A stretch of 64,000 bases of DNA from Desulforamulus profundi (GCF_002607855.1 NZ_AWQQ01000042.1:1-64000), one strand, 5' to 3'. Shown: positions 26,023 to 34,285, numbered from the stretch's first letter. The notes: generated from the sequence alone by a model not told the origin. Made by a program: numbers and translations.

Positions 26023-26271
26023 CTATGACATTTTCGTCACGTTGTCAGCAATGGTCTTTTTGGAACCCTTTGGAACATAAGTTTTGCAACATGTCTCTAT
26101 GCAGTTTCCTGCTTGTTGAGGGGTATATTGTTTTGCCATGGTTGCATCGACATTATCGGGTTGGGTTGCGCCAAAATTATCGGTGGCTACCAGGATTTCA
26201 TTGGCTACGCATTTATTGCCCGTGGCATAATAATGGCAGTCGTTTACGATACAGTGGATGTGTTGGTTCAC
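26023..26271 (-). CDS. DUF1540 protein, single motif
   Basis: 82 residues from GTG at 26271 after GAAAGGAG. Residues 5-22 (IHCIVNDCHYYATGNKCVAN) carry the C...C......C pattern and ETCCKTYVP completes the fourth cysteine, as in the DUF1540 family. Probable metal binding. Related in the first motif to the two-copy protein at 11514-11906. Likely spore-associated by family, role unknown. Confidence 0.85.
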   Translation of the reverse strand: MNQHIHCIVNDCHYYATGNKCVANEILVATDNFGATQPDNVDATMAKQYTPQQAGNCIETCCKTYVPKGSKKTIADNVTKMS

Positions 26272-26385
26272 AAAAACACTCCTTTCGTTTTGTTTTCATA
26301 AGATAGTATCTTCAATAAAGAAATTTTTATAACCGGAAACAATTAACAAACAGTTACAGGGCAAGTTTCGTTTTGCCAAAGTTTT

Positions 26386-26520
26386 TTATTCATGTTCGTT
26401 AAAAGTGAGCAGCGGGTTTGTCTGGTCACCCAGGACATCTTTCAGGCGAATCAATCCGGGACTGGCTTCCGTATCGGATTTGGGGATAACGACATTGTCC
26501 AATTCTTTTTTCTTACGCAA
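26386..26520 (-). CDS. 44-residue hypothetical protein
   Basis: A strong GGAGGTGATC site precedes TTG at 26520. The peptide MRKKKELDNVVIPKSDTEAS continues PGLIRLKDVLGDQTNPLLTF and NEHE. It is soluble and charged, with a basic start and a proline/glycine middle. Too short for family recognition, but the start signal is as good as any in the window, so I consider it real. It lies upstream of and in the same orientation as the DUF1540 gene. Confidence 0.55.
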   Translation of the reverse strand: MRKKKELDNVVIPKSDTEASPGLIRLKDVLGDQTNPLLTFNEHE

Positions 26521-26727
26521 GAAGATCACCTCCATCATTAGTAATGGCTGGTATGGGAGCGGTTCATTCCGGGAAAATTTAGGATAGGTCTAACTCAAAG
26601 GGTTTTGAAAAAATTTTTAAGGCTAGGAAAACGGATAAATGATATTTATTAATTTGGTAAAAGGTATAGGCAGACAAGTGTTATAATATTCCTGGCTGAT
26701 AGTTAAGAAATGCCAGGAGGGATGACA

Positions 26728-27129
26728 TTGAAACGGCTACTCATTGTACTGTTACTGCTTGTGTTTACAATCACAGGTTGTTCAGCGCCGCAAGGCTCCG
26801 AACCGGCCAAAAAGCAGTTTACCGAGCAAGATGTTCGGAATGCCGTAACCGAACTGGTAGAGGGAATCAATAACGGGGATATTGAAGTTGTAAAAAAATA
26901 CGTGGGTGCGGCAGGGCCTATTGCGGAAAAACTGGTGGAAAAGCTCAGGAATAATGTCAAGCATTCCAACATAAGGGATATTTCCATCAATGGAACCACC
27001 GCCCAGGCTACGGTTACTCTGGAAGTGGTACCGTTGGCAATGAAAAAGGATGTAACGCTAACCTTTGATGTCACGGATGCTCTGCTTTTGAATAATCAGC
27101 TGGGTCTTTTATCTATCCTGCTTAATTAG
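26728..27129 (+). CDS. putative lipoprotein
   Basis: TTG at 26728 is preferred: AGGAGG lies nine bases upstream, while the in-frame ATG at 26722 is too near. The start is KRLLIVLLLLVFTITGC, a lipoprotein signal with lipobox ITGC. After the cysteine comes a DUF4878-like alpha/beta domain of about 110 residues (FTEQDVRNAVTELVEGINNG, DISINGTTAQATVTLEV). Terminator downstream. Role unknown; such domains are common in exported Firmicutes proteins. Confidence 0.75.
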   Translation: MKRLLIVLLLLVFTITGCSAPQGSEPAKKQFTEQDVRNAVTELVEGINNGDIEVVKKYVGAAGPIAEKLVEKLRNNVKHSNIRDISINGTTAQATVTLEVVPLAMKKDVTLTFDVTDALLLNNQLGLLSILLN

Positions 27130-27155
27130 CCTTAGTCAGTGTTCAGACCGCCCTA

Positions 27156-27196
27156 AAAATCCTGCCAAGTTTAAACCTGGTAGGATTTTTGGTTTA
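27156..27196 (+). terminator. rho-independent terminator of the lipoprotein gene
   Basis: AAAATCCTGCCA pairs with TGGTAGGATTTT around AGTTTAAACC, then TTGGTTT. Confidence 0.8.
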
Positions 27197-27310
27197 GGTT
27201 GTACCAAACAGTAATTGGTTGTTATTAGCAATAATTTTATTCCTTCTAATGTAATGCTTATCACAGACACAGAAAACCTGTTGCGTTATGCTGTGCATGA
27301 GGTGAGCGTC

Positions 27311-28018
27311 ATGAATTTGGTTCTGCCAAAAGAACACGGTGCCTGGGCCATGCTGCGGTGGGCGCTGCCGTCTATGAACTGAACTGGCTGCAGTTCCGTT
27401 GTTTCTTGGCTGGTTCTTTTTGTATTTATCCTCGTACCCTCTTTTGATGATCTCCCGCAACCAAAGAAATGCGGTTCAATACAGCAAGTGGCTGGTTATT
27501 TACGGAGCCATTGCCGTTGCCTTTCTGATCGCACCTCTGATTTATTACCCGGGGCTTCTATGGCTTGGCGCAGTTTTGTTGCCTGTGCTATCGGTGAATG
27601 TTTACTTTGCCCGTACCAATGGGGAACGGAACTTGTTTAATGACTTTACCGCCATTGCCGGTTTGTCTTTGGGAGCGGTGGCCAGCGGGTATGTCGGGTC
27701 CGGCAGTTGGCACACTCAGTTGATCCTGGCCTGGCTGTACTGTGTGCTCTTTTCATGGGCAGTGTGTTTTTTGTGAAGACCATGATCCGGGAAAGAGGGA
27801 ACCCCTGTTTCCACCATTTGTCCTGGGGTTACCACGCCGCCGTTGTTATGCTTGTCTTTTTCCTTAGCGAAAGCTTGGCGCTAACCCTTGCTTATTTACC
27901 GAGTCTGGTGCGGGCGATAGGTTGCACCGGCAGTGCGATGACACCGCTGCAGATTGGCAAACTGGAGATTGCCAACTCACTGTTTTTTGTGATTTTGCTG
28001 ATAAAGTATTTCAATTGA
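27311..28018 (+). CDS. YwiC-like membrane protein (three frame breaks in this sequence)
   Basis: The start MNLVLPKEHGAWAML is the family hallmark (PF14256). The frame then breaks three times (near 27354, 27396 and 27750), and each time one restored base continues it: AVGAAVYELNWLQFPLFLGW, FFLYLSSYPLLMISRNQRNA, GLSLGAVASGYVGSGSWHTQ, FMGSVFFVKTMIRERGNP and ending NSLFFVILLIKYFN. Corrected length 236 residues with seven or eight membrane helices. Function unknown. Three losses in 700 bases could be sequencing error or the first stage of decay; all are of the homopolymer type seen elsewhere. Confidence 0.7.
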
Positions 28019-28053
28019 AAGTAATTCCTTTGAATTCAAGCTTTAAGTTATAA

Positions 28054-28096
28054 GCAACCCGCCATTCGTAAAACAGGCGGGTTGCCTTTGCTTTGC
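28054..28096 (+). terminator. rho-independent terminator of the YwiC-like gene
   Basis: GCAACCCGCC pairs with GGCGGGTTGC around a 12-base loop, then CTTTGCTTTG. Confidence 0.75.
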
Positions 28097-28105
28097 CCTG
28101 TTATT

Positions 28106-28279
28106 TTAACAGCGCGCAGGCTGTAAACCTTTCCTGCCGCAGATAGGACAGTAGATTTTAGGTGCGAAATAATGATAGTATATGGGGTAGATGGGAAGAA
28201 GTATTAAGAACCAAACCCAGGACCATTTTTTTACCGGTGTTACATTCCTTTTGCAATTTGGACAGTATTTCCGCTCCAT
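28106..28279 (-). CDS. small zinc-ribbon membrane protein
   Basis: 57 residues from ATG at 28279 (AAGGTGAG upstream). KYCPNCKRNV and IYCPICGRKG form a four-cysteine zinc ribbon that brackets one hydrophobic, aromatic segment (WSWVWFLILLPIYPIYYHYF). The layout, a ribbon interrupted by a membrane-inserting helix, is like LITAF/zf-LITAF-type or YqgF-associated small ribbons; family not fixed. Function unknown. Confidence 0.65.
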   Translation of the reverse strand: MERKYCPNCKRNVTPVKKWSWVWFLILLPIYPIYYHYFAPKIYCPICGRKGLQPARC

Positions 28280-28458
28280 GACCTCACCTTTCCGAGTTTC
28301 CAAAATACTAGTATTATTTTCCGTTTGTAAGATTATTATGCAGGTTTTTTACCTAAGGGGTTGGGCTGGTGGCAGAAAGAGATCATCATAGCGGTACAAA
28401 TAGGGAAATGAACCGTCTTTATTTACAGGCATTTATTTTAAATAAGGGGTGTTGTCAG

Positions 28459-28827
28459 ATGAAAAAAATAGTACCGCTGGTGCTTATTTTTGTAATGGTT
28501 GTTTCAGTTTTGGCCGGATGTGCCGACGGGAAGGCCAGGGAATCCAAAACAAATGAACCGAAGCAACTTGAAGAGATACAAAAGAGTGGTAATGCGGGGG
28601 AAAAGACCGGTACAGCCACCAAAGGGGCCGGCGATGTGGTAGGACAGTATGTGGGTCAAATTGACGCCAACTCGGTGGAAATAGAGATTAACGGGGAACC
28701 AAAGGTGTTCAGGACAACAGATTTGAAGCAAGACCTGTCCGGCTTTGCCACTAAGGATTGGGTAAGAATAAGTTACACTGAAAATGAGTATGGCCAGTTT
28801 GTGCTCAAAGGCATTCAGATGAAATAA
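28459..28827 (+). CDS. putative lipoprotein
   Basis: 122 residues from ATG at 28459 after AAGGGGTG. Signal KKIVPLVLIFVMVVSVLAGC with lipobox VLAGC. A charged linker (ESKTNEPKQLEEIQKSG) leads to a small beta domain (YVGQIDANSVEIEINGEPKV, DWVRISYTENEYGQFVLKGI) of the kind that often occurs in Firmicutes envelope proteins. A terminator follows. Function unknown. Confidence 0.75.
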   Translation: MKKIVPLVLIFVMVVSVLAGCADGKARESKTNEPKQLEEIQKSGNAGEKTGTATKGAGDVVGQYVGQIDANSVEIEINGEPKVFRTTDLKQDLSGFATKDWVRISYTENEYGQFVLKGIQMK

Positions 28828-28854
28828 TTCTGGGCCGATATCGCCAAAAGCAAA

Positions 28855-28897
28855 AAGCCGGGGGTCATTCAAGAGTCTCGGCCGCCGGCTTTTACTG
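28855..28897. terminator. bidirectional rho-independent terminator
   Basis: AAAAGCCGG and CCGGCTTTT pair across a long loop with T tracts on both strands; it separates the lipoprotein gene from the convergent 26-codon gene. Confidence 0.7.
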
Positions 28898-28972
28898 GGC
28901 TTGTTCTTCCGGGCTGTTTAATTTCTCCAAACCGATTTCATGCAAAATATCATTAATTAACTCCTCGCTCAT
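28892..28972 (-). CDS. 26-residue peptide gene
   Basis: AGGAGGTGAAACA precedes ATG at 28972 and the peptide reads MSEELINDILHEIGLEKLNS then PEEQAQ, ending at the bidirectional terminator. Start site, stop and terminator form a complete mini-transcription unit. The peptide is acidic and amphipathic helical. It might be a regulatory or leader peptide; chance cannot be excluded at this length. Confidence 0.4.
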   Translation of the reverse strand: MSEELINDILHEIGLEKLNSPEEQAQ

Positions 28973-29095
28973 TTGTTTCACCTCCTTAACAAATCCGTAC
29001 ACTACTACTATAACACAAAAAAGACCCTTTACCGTTAAGCAAGTGTAAATTCCTAATTAAATAACCTTATCAAAGGGACGTTTAACTGCACGCAA

Positions 29096-29131
29096 AAGCC
29101 ACCCCGGCAAAAGGTGGCTTGCTGTTTTTTC
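29096..29131. terminator. rho-independent terminator
   Basis: AAGCCACC pairs with GGTGGCTT around CCGGCAAAA, then GCTGTTTTTT on the plus strand and TTTTGCG on the minus strand. On the minus strand it would end the PilZ gene transcript 140 bases after its stop. Confidence 0.6.
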
Positions 29132-29198
29132 ATGGTCCGATCTATGACGCAGGTCCTAGGAATATAATCCCGGTAAGAAAAGTTTACAGTGGATATTT

Positions 29199-29219
29199 TG
29201 TGGATAACTCTGTGGATAA
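29199..29219. promoter_or_regulatory. pair of perfect DnaA boxes
   Basis: TGTGGATAA (complement of TTATCCACA) at 29199-29207 and again at 29211-29219; a weaker copy AGTGGATAT starts at 29188. The spacer 28973-29269 has no gene apart from these and a terminator. Confidence 0.5.
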
Positions 29220-29269
29220 ACCACCTAAAATGTGAATAAGTGTAGCAGCAAAGATACTTTTTACGACAG

Positions 29270-29893
29270 CTACTTGTTGTCGGAATACCGGGTGGATAAA
29301 AGCGCTAATTCCTCCTGGACACGGGGGGGCAGATTGACAAACTCAAAGCCGACAAAGGGTATGCCATCATATTGTTTTCTCCAGGTAAAGCGCACGTCTA
29401 ACTCAAAGGGAAAATCACTGATATCTAATTTTGCCTTAATGTCTTGGCCTGTAGCCAACATTTTTTCCAGTTCCGGGACCAGGTAAACCATCATACCCCC
29501 TGCTGAAAAGTTGACCAGTGCGGTTTGCGCGGTAACATTGCCGGAACGCAATAAAACATTGGCTGAGCGGTGGGCCCGGGTAAACCTTCTTTCCTTTGAC
29601 TCGGTGAATTCTTGAGGGATAACAAGACCGTAAAACTTATCTTTGTCTTCGCCCAGGACCCCAACGGAGGTATCCGCCTGGTAAAAGCCCGTGGGCAGGG
29701 AGATGCCAATTCTAACCGGTTGATTTTTTTGCAATACTAAGACCTGGTTTCCTTCTTTTGGCAGGTTGACCCAAAAGTGCTCTTTATCCACCCCGGTGAT
29801 TTTAGCGGTAAAGGCTGGCTGAAAACCTGCCTGCAGACCTGCCTGCAGCAAAACCTTCTGTCGAACGGCAATGATTTCTTCTCCTTTCACCAT
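29270..29893 (-). CDS. PilZ-domain c-di-GMP-binding protein (YcgR/YpfB-like)
   Basis: 207 residues from ATG at 29893 (AAGGAGGG upstream). The N-terminal YcgR-like flagellar-brake domain spans about 1-100 (FTAKITGVDKEHFWVNLP, PVRIGISLP). The C-terminal PilZ domain has both ligand motifs: RRFTRAHRS (RxxxR) and NFSAGGMMV (D/NxSxxG). It would bind c-di-GMP and act on motility or envelope functions. A HD-GYP phosphodiesterase is at 44174. No flagellar genes in the window. Confidence 0.88.
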   Translation of the reverse strand: MVKGEEIIAVRQKVLLQAGLQAGFQPAFTAKITGVDKEHFWVNLPKEGNQVLVLQKNQPVRIGISLPTGFYQADTSVGVLGEDKDKFYGLVIPQEFTESKERRFTRAHRSANVLLRSGNVTAQTALVNFSAGGMMVYLVPELEKMLATGQDIKAKLDISDFPFELDVRFTWRKQYDGIPFVGFEFVNLPPRVQEELALLSTRYSDNK

Positions 29894-30008
29894 AGCCCTC
29901 CTTTGTTCTTGCCTGTAAGAACATAGCAAATTTACTTAAATTATACTTGATTTATAAACAAATGCCTACTACCCACCTGCCATTGGAACGCAAGTTTTGT
30001 CGTAAAAA

Positions 30009-30034
30009 AGAAAAAACCCCGCATGTAGCGGGGA
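30009..30034 (-). terminator. orphan terminator on the minus strand
   Basis: CCCCGC pairs with GCGGGG around ATGTA; read on the minus strand the stem is followed by TTTTTTCTTTTTT. There is no minus-strand gene between it and the response regulator, so what it ends is unclear. Confidence 0.65.
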
Positions 30035-30204
30035 AGGGAAAAGCGGTAAGCTTATGTTATACCTTTAAAGGGATTTTTAACAGATGTCAAAGGTCCCAAT
30101 ATAAGTAGGACTAAAGTATCAAAAAAATTCGTGTAAGATTAGAAGGATTTTAGAAACTTTGTGTCAAAAATAACAGAGTATCTATTTAAGTCTGGAGGGT
30201 AGTC

Positions 30205-30912
30205 ATGAGCAACGGAACCATATTAATTGCGGATGATGACCGCAGAATTGTAAAGATTGTTTCTCGCTCATTGGAACAGGAAGGTTATAAGGTAATGGCT
30301 GCCCAGGATGGCGAAGAGGCTGTTCGATTGGCCACCACCATGAGTCCGGACCTGGTGATTATGGATATTATGATGCCTAAACTTGACGGTTTGGAAGCCT
30401 CCCAGAAAATAAAAACAAAAGTAGACGTACCCATTATCATCTTGTCCGCCAAGGATGACGTGGTGGATAAGATTGTCGGCTTCAAAATGGGTGTGGATGA
30501 TTACCAGACCAAACCCTTCAGCCCGGCGGAGTTGGCGTTAAGGGTTAAGGCGGTTTTGAGACGTAGCAAAAGCACCCCTGAAAAGAAAAATAAAGAAATT
30601 CTCGATTACTCTGATGTTTACATCGAGTATGCAAAACGGCTGGTCCGTATTTGGGGCAAGGAAGTTACGCTGACAGCCAAGGAGTTTGATATGCTCTGGC
30701 TGATGGCCTCTCATCCCAACCAAATTTTCTCCCGGCTGCAGCTGCTGGAACAAATCTGGGAAAGTTATTTTGAGGGGGACGAGGACACCGTAACCGTTCA
30801 CATCAGAAGGCTGAGGAGAAAAATCGAGAAAGATGCTGCGAACCCGGATTTAATTAAAACCGTATGGGGTGTAGGATACAAATTTGAGCCACCCAACAAA
30901 GAACGACAATAA
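30205..30912 (+). CDS. OmpR/PhoB-family response regulator
   Basis: 235 residues, ATG after TGGAGGG. Receiver domain 1-120: acidic pocket ADDD, phospho-acceptor Asp in MDIMMPKLDG, Ser/Thr in ILSAKDD and Lys in TKPFSP. DNA-binding winged helix 135-230: VTLTAKEFDMLWLMASHPNQ, SRLQLLEQIW, DTVTVHIRRLRRKIE, VWGVGYKF. It should bind DNA as a phosphorylated dimer. No histidine kinase is adjacent, so it is an orphan; a terminator follows at once. Confidence 0.93.
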   Translation: MSNGTILIADDDRRIVKIVSRSLEQEGYKVMAAQDGEEAVRLATTMSPDLVIMDIMMPKLDGLEASQKIKTKVDVPIIILSAKDDVVDKIVGFKMGVDDYQTKPFSPAELALRVKAVLRRSKSTPEKKNKEILDYSDVYIEYAKRLVRIWGKEVTLTAKEFDMLWLMASHPNQIFSRLQLLEQIWESYFEGDEDTVTVHIRRLRRKIEKDAANPDLIKTVWGVGYKFEPPNKERQ

Positions 30913-30921
30913 TAGAAATCA

Positions 30922-30961
30922 CAAGAGACTTCATACAAAGGTACGAAGTCTCTTGTTTTTA
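30922..30961 (+). terminator. rho-independent terminator of the response regulator gene
   Basis: CAAGAGACTTC pairs with GAAGTCTCTTG around a 12-base loop, then TTTTTAAAG. Confidence 0.9.
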
Positions 30962-30967
30962 AAGTTA

Positions 30968-31345
30968 TTATTCTTCTGCTTCTTCATCATCACAGGGAAC
31001 CTGCTGTGTGCCAAGGATCCCTTCGCGAATTTTTGTGCTTACCAGGGTCATAATAGCCTGAAATTTTTCATGGGCTTCAAAAGAAGCTTTCACCACCGGG
31101 TTTTCAATGGCCCTGGCCTCAGCTTCCAGCATGTTATTCTTATCTACTTCGGATAACGGTATGCCCGCTAACTTTTTCTGTTGAACTTCCATCTGTAGCT
31201 TTTGCAGGCCCTCCACCAGTTGGCGCGCTTTTTCATCGTGGAGAAGATTGGCCTCGGCTTGTTTCATATTCTGATATTCTTCGGTTTCAGAAAGAATTTT
31301 GCCAAGCTGAACGCACATGTCCAGAGCTGTATCAATTTTAGCCAT
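30968..31345 (-). CDS. YlbF/YmcA family regulator
   Basis: 125 residues from ATG at 31345; GGAGGTGAAAGTT precedes it. Helical protein with the family pattern: ALDMCVQLGKILSETEEYQN, HDEKARQLVEGLQKLQ, NPVVKASFEAHEKFQAIMTL. In Bacillus YlbF, YmcA and YaaT form a Fe-S-linked complex that affects RNase Y activity, sporulation and competence. The C-terminus PCDDEEAEE is acidic. Single gene; it faces the response regulator. Confidence 0.85.
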   Translation of the reverse strand: MAKIDTALDMCVQLGKILSETEEYQNMKQAEANLLHDEKARQLVEGLQKLQMEVQQKKLAGIPLSEVDKNNMLEAEARAIENPVVKASFEAHEKFQAIMTLVSTKIREGILGTQQVPCDDEEAEE

Positions 31346-31429
31346 AACTTTCACCTCCCATCCATATCTTCTCCATACTATAACAAAATCCTTCCCTTTT
31401 TAGGGAAATCTGTTGCCAAAGAAAAGTAT

Positions 31430-31457
31430 CCCCTTCAGTTAGGTTTAACCGAAGGGG
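31430..31457 (-). terminator. hairpin terminator of the cysteine-cluster protein gene
   Basis: CCCCTTC pairs with GAAGGGG around a 14-base loop; on the minus strand ATACTTTTCTTT follows. Confidence 0.65.
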
Positions 31458-31463
31458 ACGAAA

Positions 31464-32201
31464 TTAAAATCGGTAGGAAGATGCTTTTTCCACAAAACCA
31501 TTTAACAGTTCTTTGCTGCCGCCGTCAACAAATTGTTTCATCACTTTAATTTTCCGAGCCCGGGTGCCGGTTCCCAAAACCGTGTTCATCAAATGAACCG
31601 GATAAGGGAGAAGAGTTCCTTCCTGGTCCACCAGTTCCTGCGGGAAGAAGGGGTAATCCAGGGTGCCGATTTGGGCGGCCAATCCTGCCAGTGTGGATTT
31701 TTTGATATAGGATCTCTGACCGGAAACAACCTTGTCACACCAGGGGAGTTCGTAGTTTATAATTTCATCGGGAAGGGTTAAATCATATTCCTCCTTAAAT
31801 TTTTGCGCCAGCTTCTTAAGACCCCGGTCGCCGGTTTCAAAGTCCTCTTTCGATAAGAGTCCGTAGGAACGGCAAGTAAAGGGTCTTACTTCATAAACAG
31901 AACAGCGATTATCTTCACTCAGGAACGAGCATTTCTGATTGGTGTCCACCAGTTCCAGGTAAAAATATTCCGTTGATTTTTTCAGGATGTCCGGCCAGTT
32001 TTCCTTCAGGTTGTCCCGAACATATCGATACAGATTTAAATACTCAATAAAGAATGCCGGGGGACTACCCCAATTGCAACATGTTGCACAGCCGGTACAG
32101 GAGGTTTGGGGTAAATTGGCATATATTTTTCCCAGTTTCGTAAATAAATCGTTTTGTTCAGCCTTCCCAAGAGCAGAATAGAGTTCCACCTGCTGCAGCA
32201 T
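31464..32201 (-). CDS. YkgJ family cysteine cluster protein
   Basis: 245 residues, ATG at 32201 after AAGGAGATG. The family cluster is TSCTGCATCCNWG (C..C..CC, residues 34-42), continued by CSFLSEDNRCSVYEVRPFTC with further cysteines and R-P-x-x-C. The eight-cysteine arrangement (UPF0153/YkgJ) probably binds zinc or an Fe-S cluster. The C-terminal 100 residues are an extra helical domain. Function unknown; divergent from hdrC. Confidence 0.85.
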   Translation of the reverse strand: MLQQVELYSALGKAEQNDLFTKLGKIYANLPQTSCTGCATCCNWGSPPAFFIEYLNLYRYVRDNLKENWPDILKKSTEYFYLELVDTNQKCSFLSEDNRCSVYEVRPFTCRSYGLLSKEDFETGDRGLKKLAQKFKEEYDLTLPDEIINYELPWCDKVVSGQRSYIKKSTLAGLAAQIGTLDYPFFPQELVDQEGTLLPYPVHLMNTVLGTGTRARKIKVMKQFVDGGSKELLNGFVEKASSYRF

Positions 32202-32408
32202 CGAGTACTCATCTCCTTATTACATATTTACTGGGTATCAAGTACTAATTATAACAAATATCCAATCAACTGGCGATGGATCAGGTCAAGAAAATATAGG
32301 GAATATTAAAGATGGTTGATGTATAAATTAGAACTGTAAAGTTGACTTAATTAAAAATTAAGAACGTGATGCAGGATTCTGTGGCAATGCTCGAATAAAG
32401 TTACAATA

Positions 32409-32466
32409 AGCACAAGCCGGTGTCGTCTTGACGACGCTTGTGCTGCATGATATCTTTTTAGATATC
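32409..32466. other. stem-loops in the gene-free stretch before hdrC
   Basis: AGCACAAGC + GTCGTC pair with GACGAC + GCTTGTGCT (four-base bulge) and GATATC/GATATC form a second small stem around TTTTTA. The whole stretch 32202-32534 is AT-rich without a gene. Confidence 0.4.
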
Positions 32467-32534
32467 TGAATTGTCGGTAAATTCCCTAAAAAAATTATGC
32501 AGACTTCCAAAATAAGTGCAAATGATAAATATAC

Positions 32535-32563
32535 TTGTCAACTAAAAATAGTAGTGTTATAGT
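32535..32563 (+). promoter_or_regulatory. probable sigma-A promoter of the hdrCB transcript
   Basis: TTGTCA and TATAGT with a 17-base spacer; it would give a leader of about 240 bases in front of hdrC. Confidence 0.5.
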
Positions 32564-32703
32564 TAATTTACAAGCATATCTCAATCAACTGGTTAATTTA
32601 ACCGGTTTTTCTATTCCAATTAGACAAGTTTCCCAAGCATTTATTATAGATTATGATATCCTGCGTAAGGAGGTGTCGGAGGAGCACTGCGTTAGTTCGT
32701 GTG

Positions 32704-32748
32704 CGGATATTCACAAGGGCGAACCGGCCCGTGCGAATACCGATTTTT
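32704..32748 (+). promoter_or_regulatory. terminator-like attenuator in the hdrCB leader
   Basis: CGGATATTCACAAGGGC pairs, with three bulged bases, with GCCCGTGCGAATACCG around GAACCG, and ATTTTTAG follows. It sits 60 bases before hdrC, and the upstream GGAGGTGTCGGAGGAG tract could take part in an alternative fold. Confidence 0.5.
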
Positions 32749-32808
32749 AGTTTGATCTGAAAAGAGCAAACTGCCGGAAGAATGCCCGAAGGGAAGTGAG
32801 GGAAGTAA

Positions 32809-33411
32809 ATGTCTGAAGCTACGGCAAAGGAGAAGGCTACAGTAAAGTACGATTCGGAATTTACTAAAAAGGTTTATGAGTTGGAAAACGGCAAATGGGT
32901 GAAAATGTGCATGCAGTGCGGCATTTGCCCCACCACCTGCGCGTTGAAAGAAAAAATGGACCTTTCACCCAGACGCATCATCCAGCTCATCCGGGCCGGT
33001 CGTAAGGATGAAGTATTAAAAGCCAATACCATGTGGTTATGTACTTCGTGCTACACCTGCGCCTGTCGTTGTCCCCGCGGGGTTCCAATGATGGATGTAA
33101 TGCACGACCTCCGTCACTTGGCCGTGGAGAATGGAATCAAACATAATTCCCAGGATATGGCCGAAGTTTATGCAAAGGACGTTTCCAAACGTGGACGCAT
33201 TTGGGAAGGCGGATTGACCTTAAATTACGGTCTGAAAATCGGTCTGGGCAACTTTATAAAAATGGCTCTGGATATGCAGGATGTCGGCAAAGGACTGATG
33301 CTGCACCGCCGTCTGCCGCTGTTACCGCCCAAGGGAGTCAAAAACCCTGGCAAATTACGCGAGGTGTTAAACCGGGCCCAAGAAATCGCCAAGAAGGAGG
33401 GTGGTCACTAG
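32809..33411 (+). CDS. hdrC: HdrC-like heterodisulfide reductase subunit of the Qmo-linked complex
   Basis: 200-residue iron-sulfur protein with two [4Fe-4S] motifs: CMQCGICPTTC (residues 34-44) and CTSCYTCACRCP (78-89). No membrane helices, so unlike QmoC it is cytoplasmic. The C-terminal half resembles HdrC (LSPRRIIQLIRAG, RGVPMMDVMHDLR). In Gram-positive sulfate reducers HdrBC replace QmoC and hand electrons to or from QmoAB and AprBA. ATG at 32809 after GAGGGAAG. hdrB follows with one base between stop and start codons. Confidence 0.9.
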   Translation: MSEATAKEKATVKYDSEFTKKVYELENGKWVKMCMQCGICPTTCALKEKMDLSPRRIIQLIRAGRKDEVLKANTMWLCTSCYTCACRCPRGVPMMDVMHDLRHLAVENGIKHNSQDMAEVYAKDVSKRGRIWEGGLTLNYGLKIGLGNFIKMALDMQDVGKGLMLHRRLPLLPPKGVKNPGKLREVLNRAQEIAKKEGGH

Positions 33412-33412
33412 T

Positions 33413-34285
33413 ATGAAATACACAATATATCCTGGATGCGCCAGTGAAGGAACAGCCATTAGTTACCATCACTCTGCTCTTGAAGTGGCCAAGGTTTTAG
33501 GCCTTGAACTGAAAGAGATTGAAGACTGGAATTGCTGTGGTTCCACTGTAACGTCTTGTGTAATTGGTCAGTTTGCTGCAGATGTGCTGGCTGCCAGAAA
33601 CCTGGCCCTGGCCGAAAAAATGGGTCCGGAAGATGTAGTTGCCACCTGCAGTTCCTGCTATGCCATTTTAGGCAATGTTAATAAAAAGTTTTCCGATGAA
33701 AAATTCAAAAACAATGCCAACGACGCTTTAAGCAAAGACAGCCTCAGCTATGACGGTCAATTAAAGGTCCGTATGCTGCTGGATGTTATGGTTTCCGACA
33801 TTGGCCTGGACACCATCGCTTCTAAAGTAGTCAAGCCCTTAAAGGGTCTCAAAGTGGCCGGTTATGTTGGCTGCCAGACCGTAAGAGCCCTGAGAGATTT
33901 TGACAACTGGGAAAATCCCACCTTTTTAGACAAGATTATCAGCGCTCTGGGCGCAGAACCTGTTCCGTTCCCTTATAAATTAAAATGCTGTACCGGTGCA
34001 ATGAATTTAACTGCTCCTGATAATACGATTTCTGCCCTGTATCCCATCGTAAAAAGTGCTTATGAAGCAGGGGCCGACTTGATCGTAACCCCCTGTCCCC
34101 TGTGCCAGATGAACCTGGACGCTTACCAAATTAAAGTCAATAAAAAATATGGAACCAATTATAATTTGTCGGTATTATTTTTTACTCAATTAATGGCCAT
34201 TGCCTATGGATTGGACCGCAAGAAAGCCGGTCTCGACTACTGTATCGTTTCACCCAACAACGCCCTTAAACAATTTGGCGTTTAA
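33413..34285 (+). CDS. hdrB: HdrB-like heterodisulfide reductase subunit of the Qmo-linked complex
   Basis: 290 residues; ATG at 33413, right behind the hdrC stop, with AAGGAGG inside the hdrC end. It has two cysteine-rich CCG domains: the first YPGCASEG, WNCCGSTVTSC, CSSCYA; the second GCQTVRALR, KCCTGAMNLT, TPCPLCQMNLD. In the second domain the usual CCG is CCT-G. HdrB binds the noncubane [4Fe-4S] clusters that reduce disulfides in methanogens; here the partner may be a thiol/disulfide or AprBA-Qmo electron transfer. Confidence 0.9.
   Translation: MKYTIYPGCASEGTAISYHHSALEVAKVLGLELKEIEDWNCCGSTVTSCVIGQFAADVLAARNLALAEKMGPEDVVATCSSCYAILGNVNKKFSDEKFKNNANDALSKDSLSYDGQLKVRMLLDVMVSDIGLDTIASKVVKPLKGLKVAGYVGCQTVRALRDFDNWENPTFLDKIISALGAEPVPFPYKLKCCTGAMNLTAPDNTISALYPIVKSAYEAGADLIVTPCPLCQMNLDAYQIKVNKKYGTNYNLSVLFFTQLMAIAYGLDRKKAGLDYCIVSPNNALKQFGV

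Noticed and set aside
32535..32750. 71-codon frame before hdrC
   Set aside because: Its TTG start coincides with a promoter-like element, there is no ribosome site, and its end covers the terminator-like hairpin, so a leader is the better explanation.
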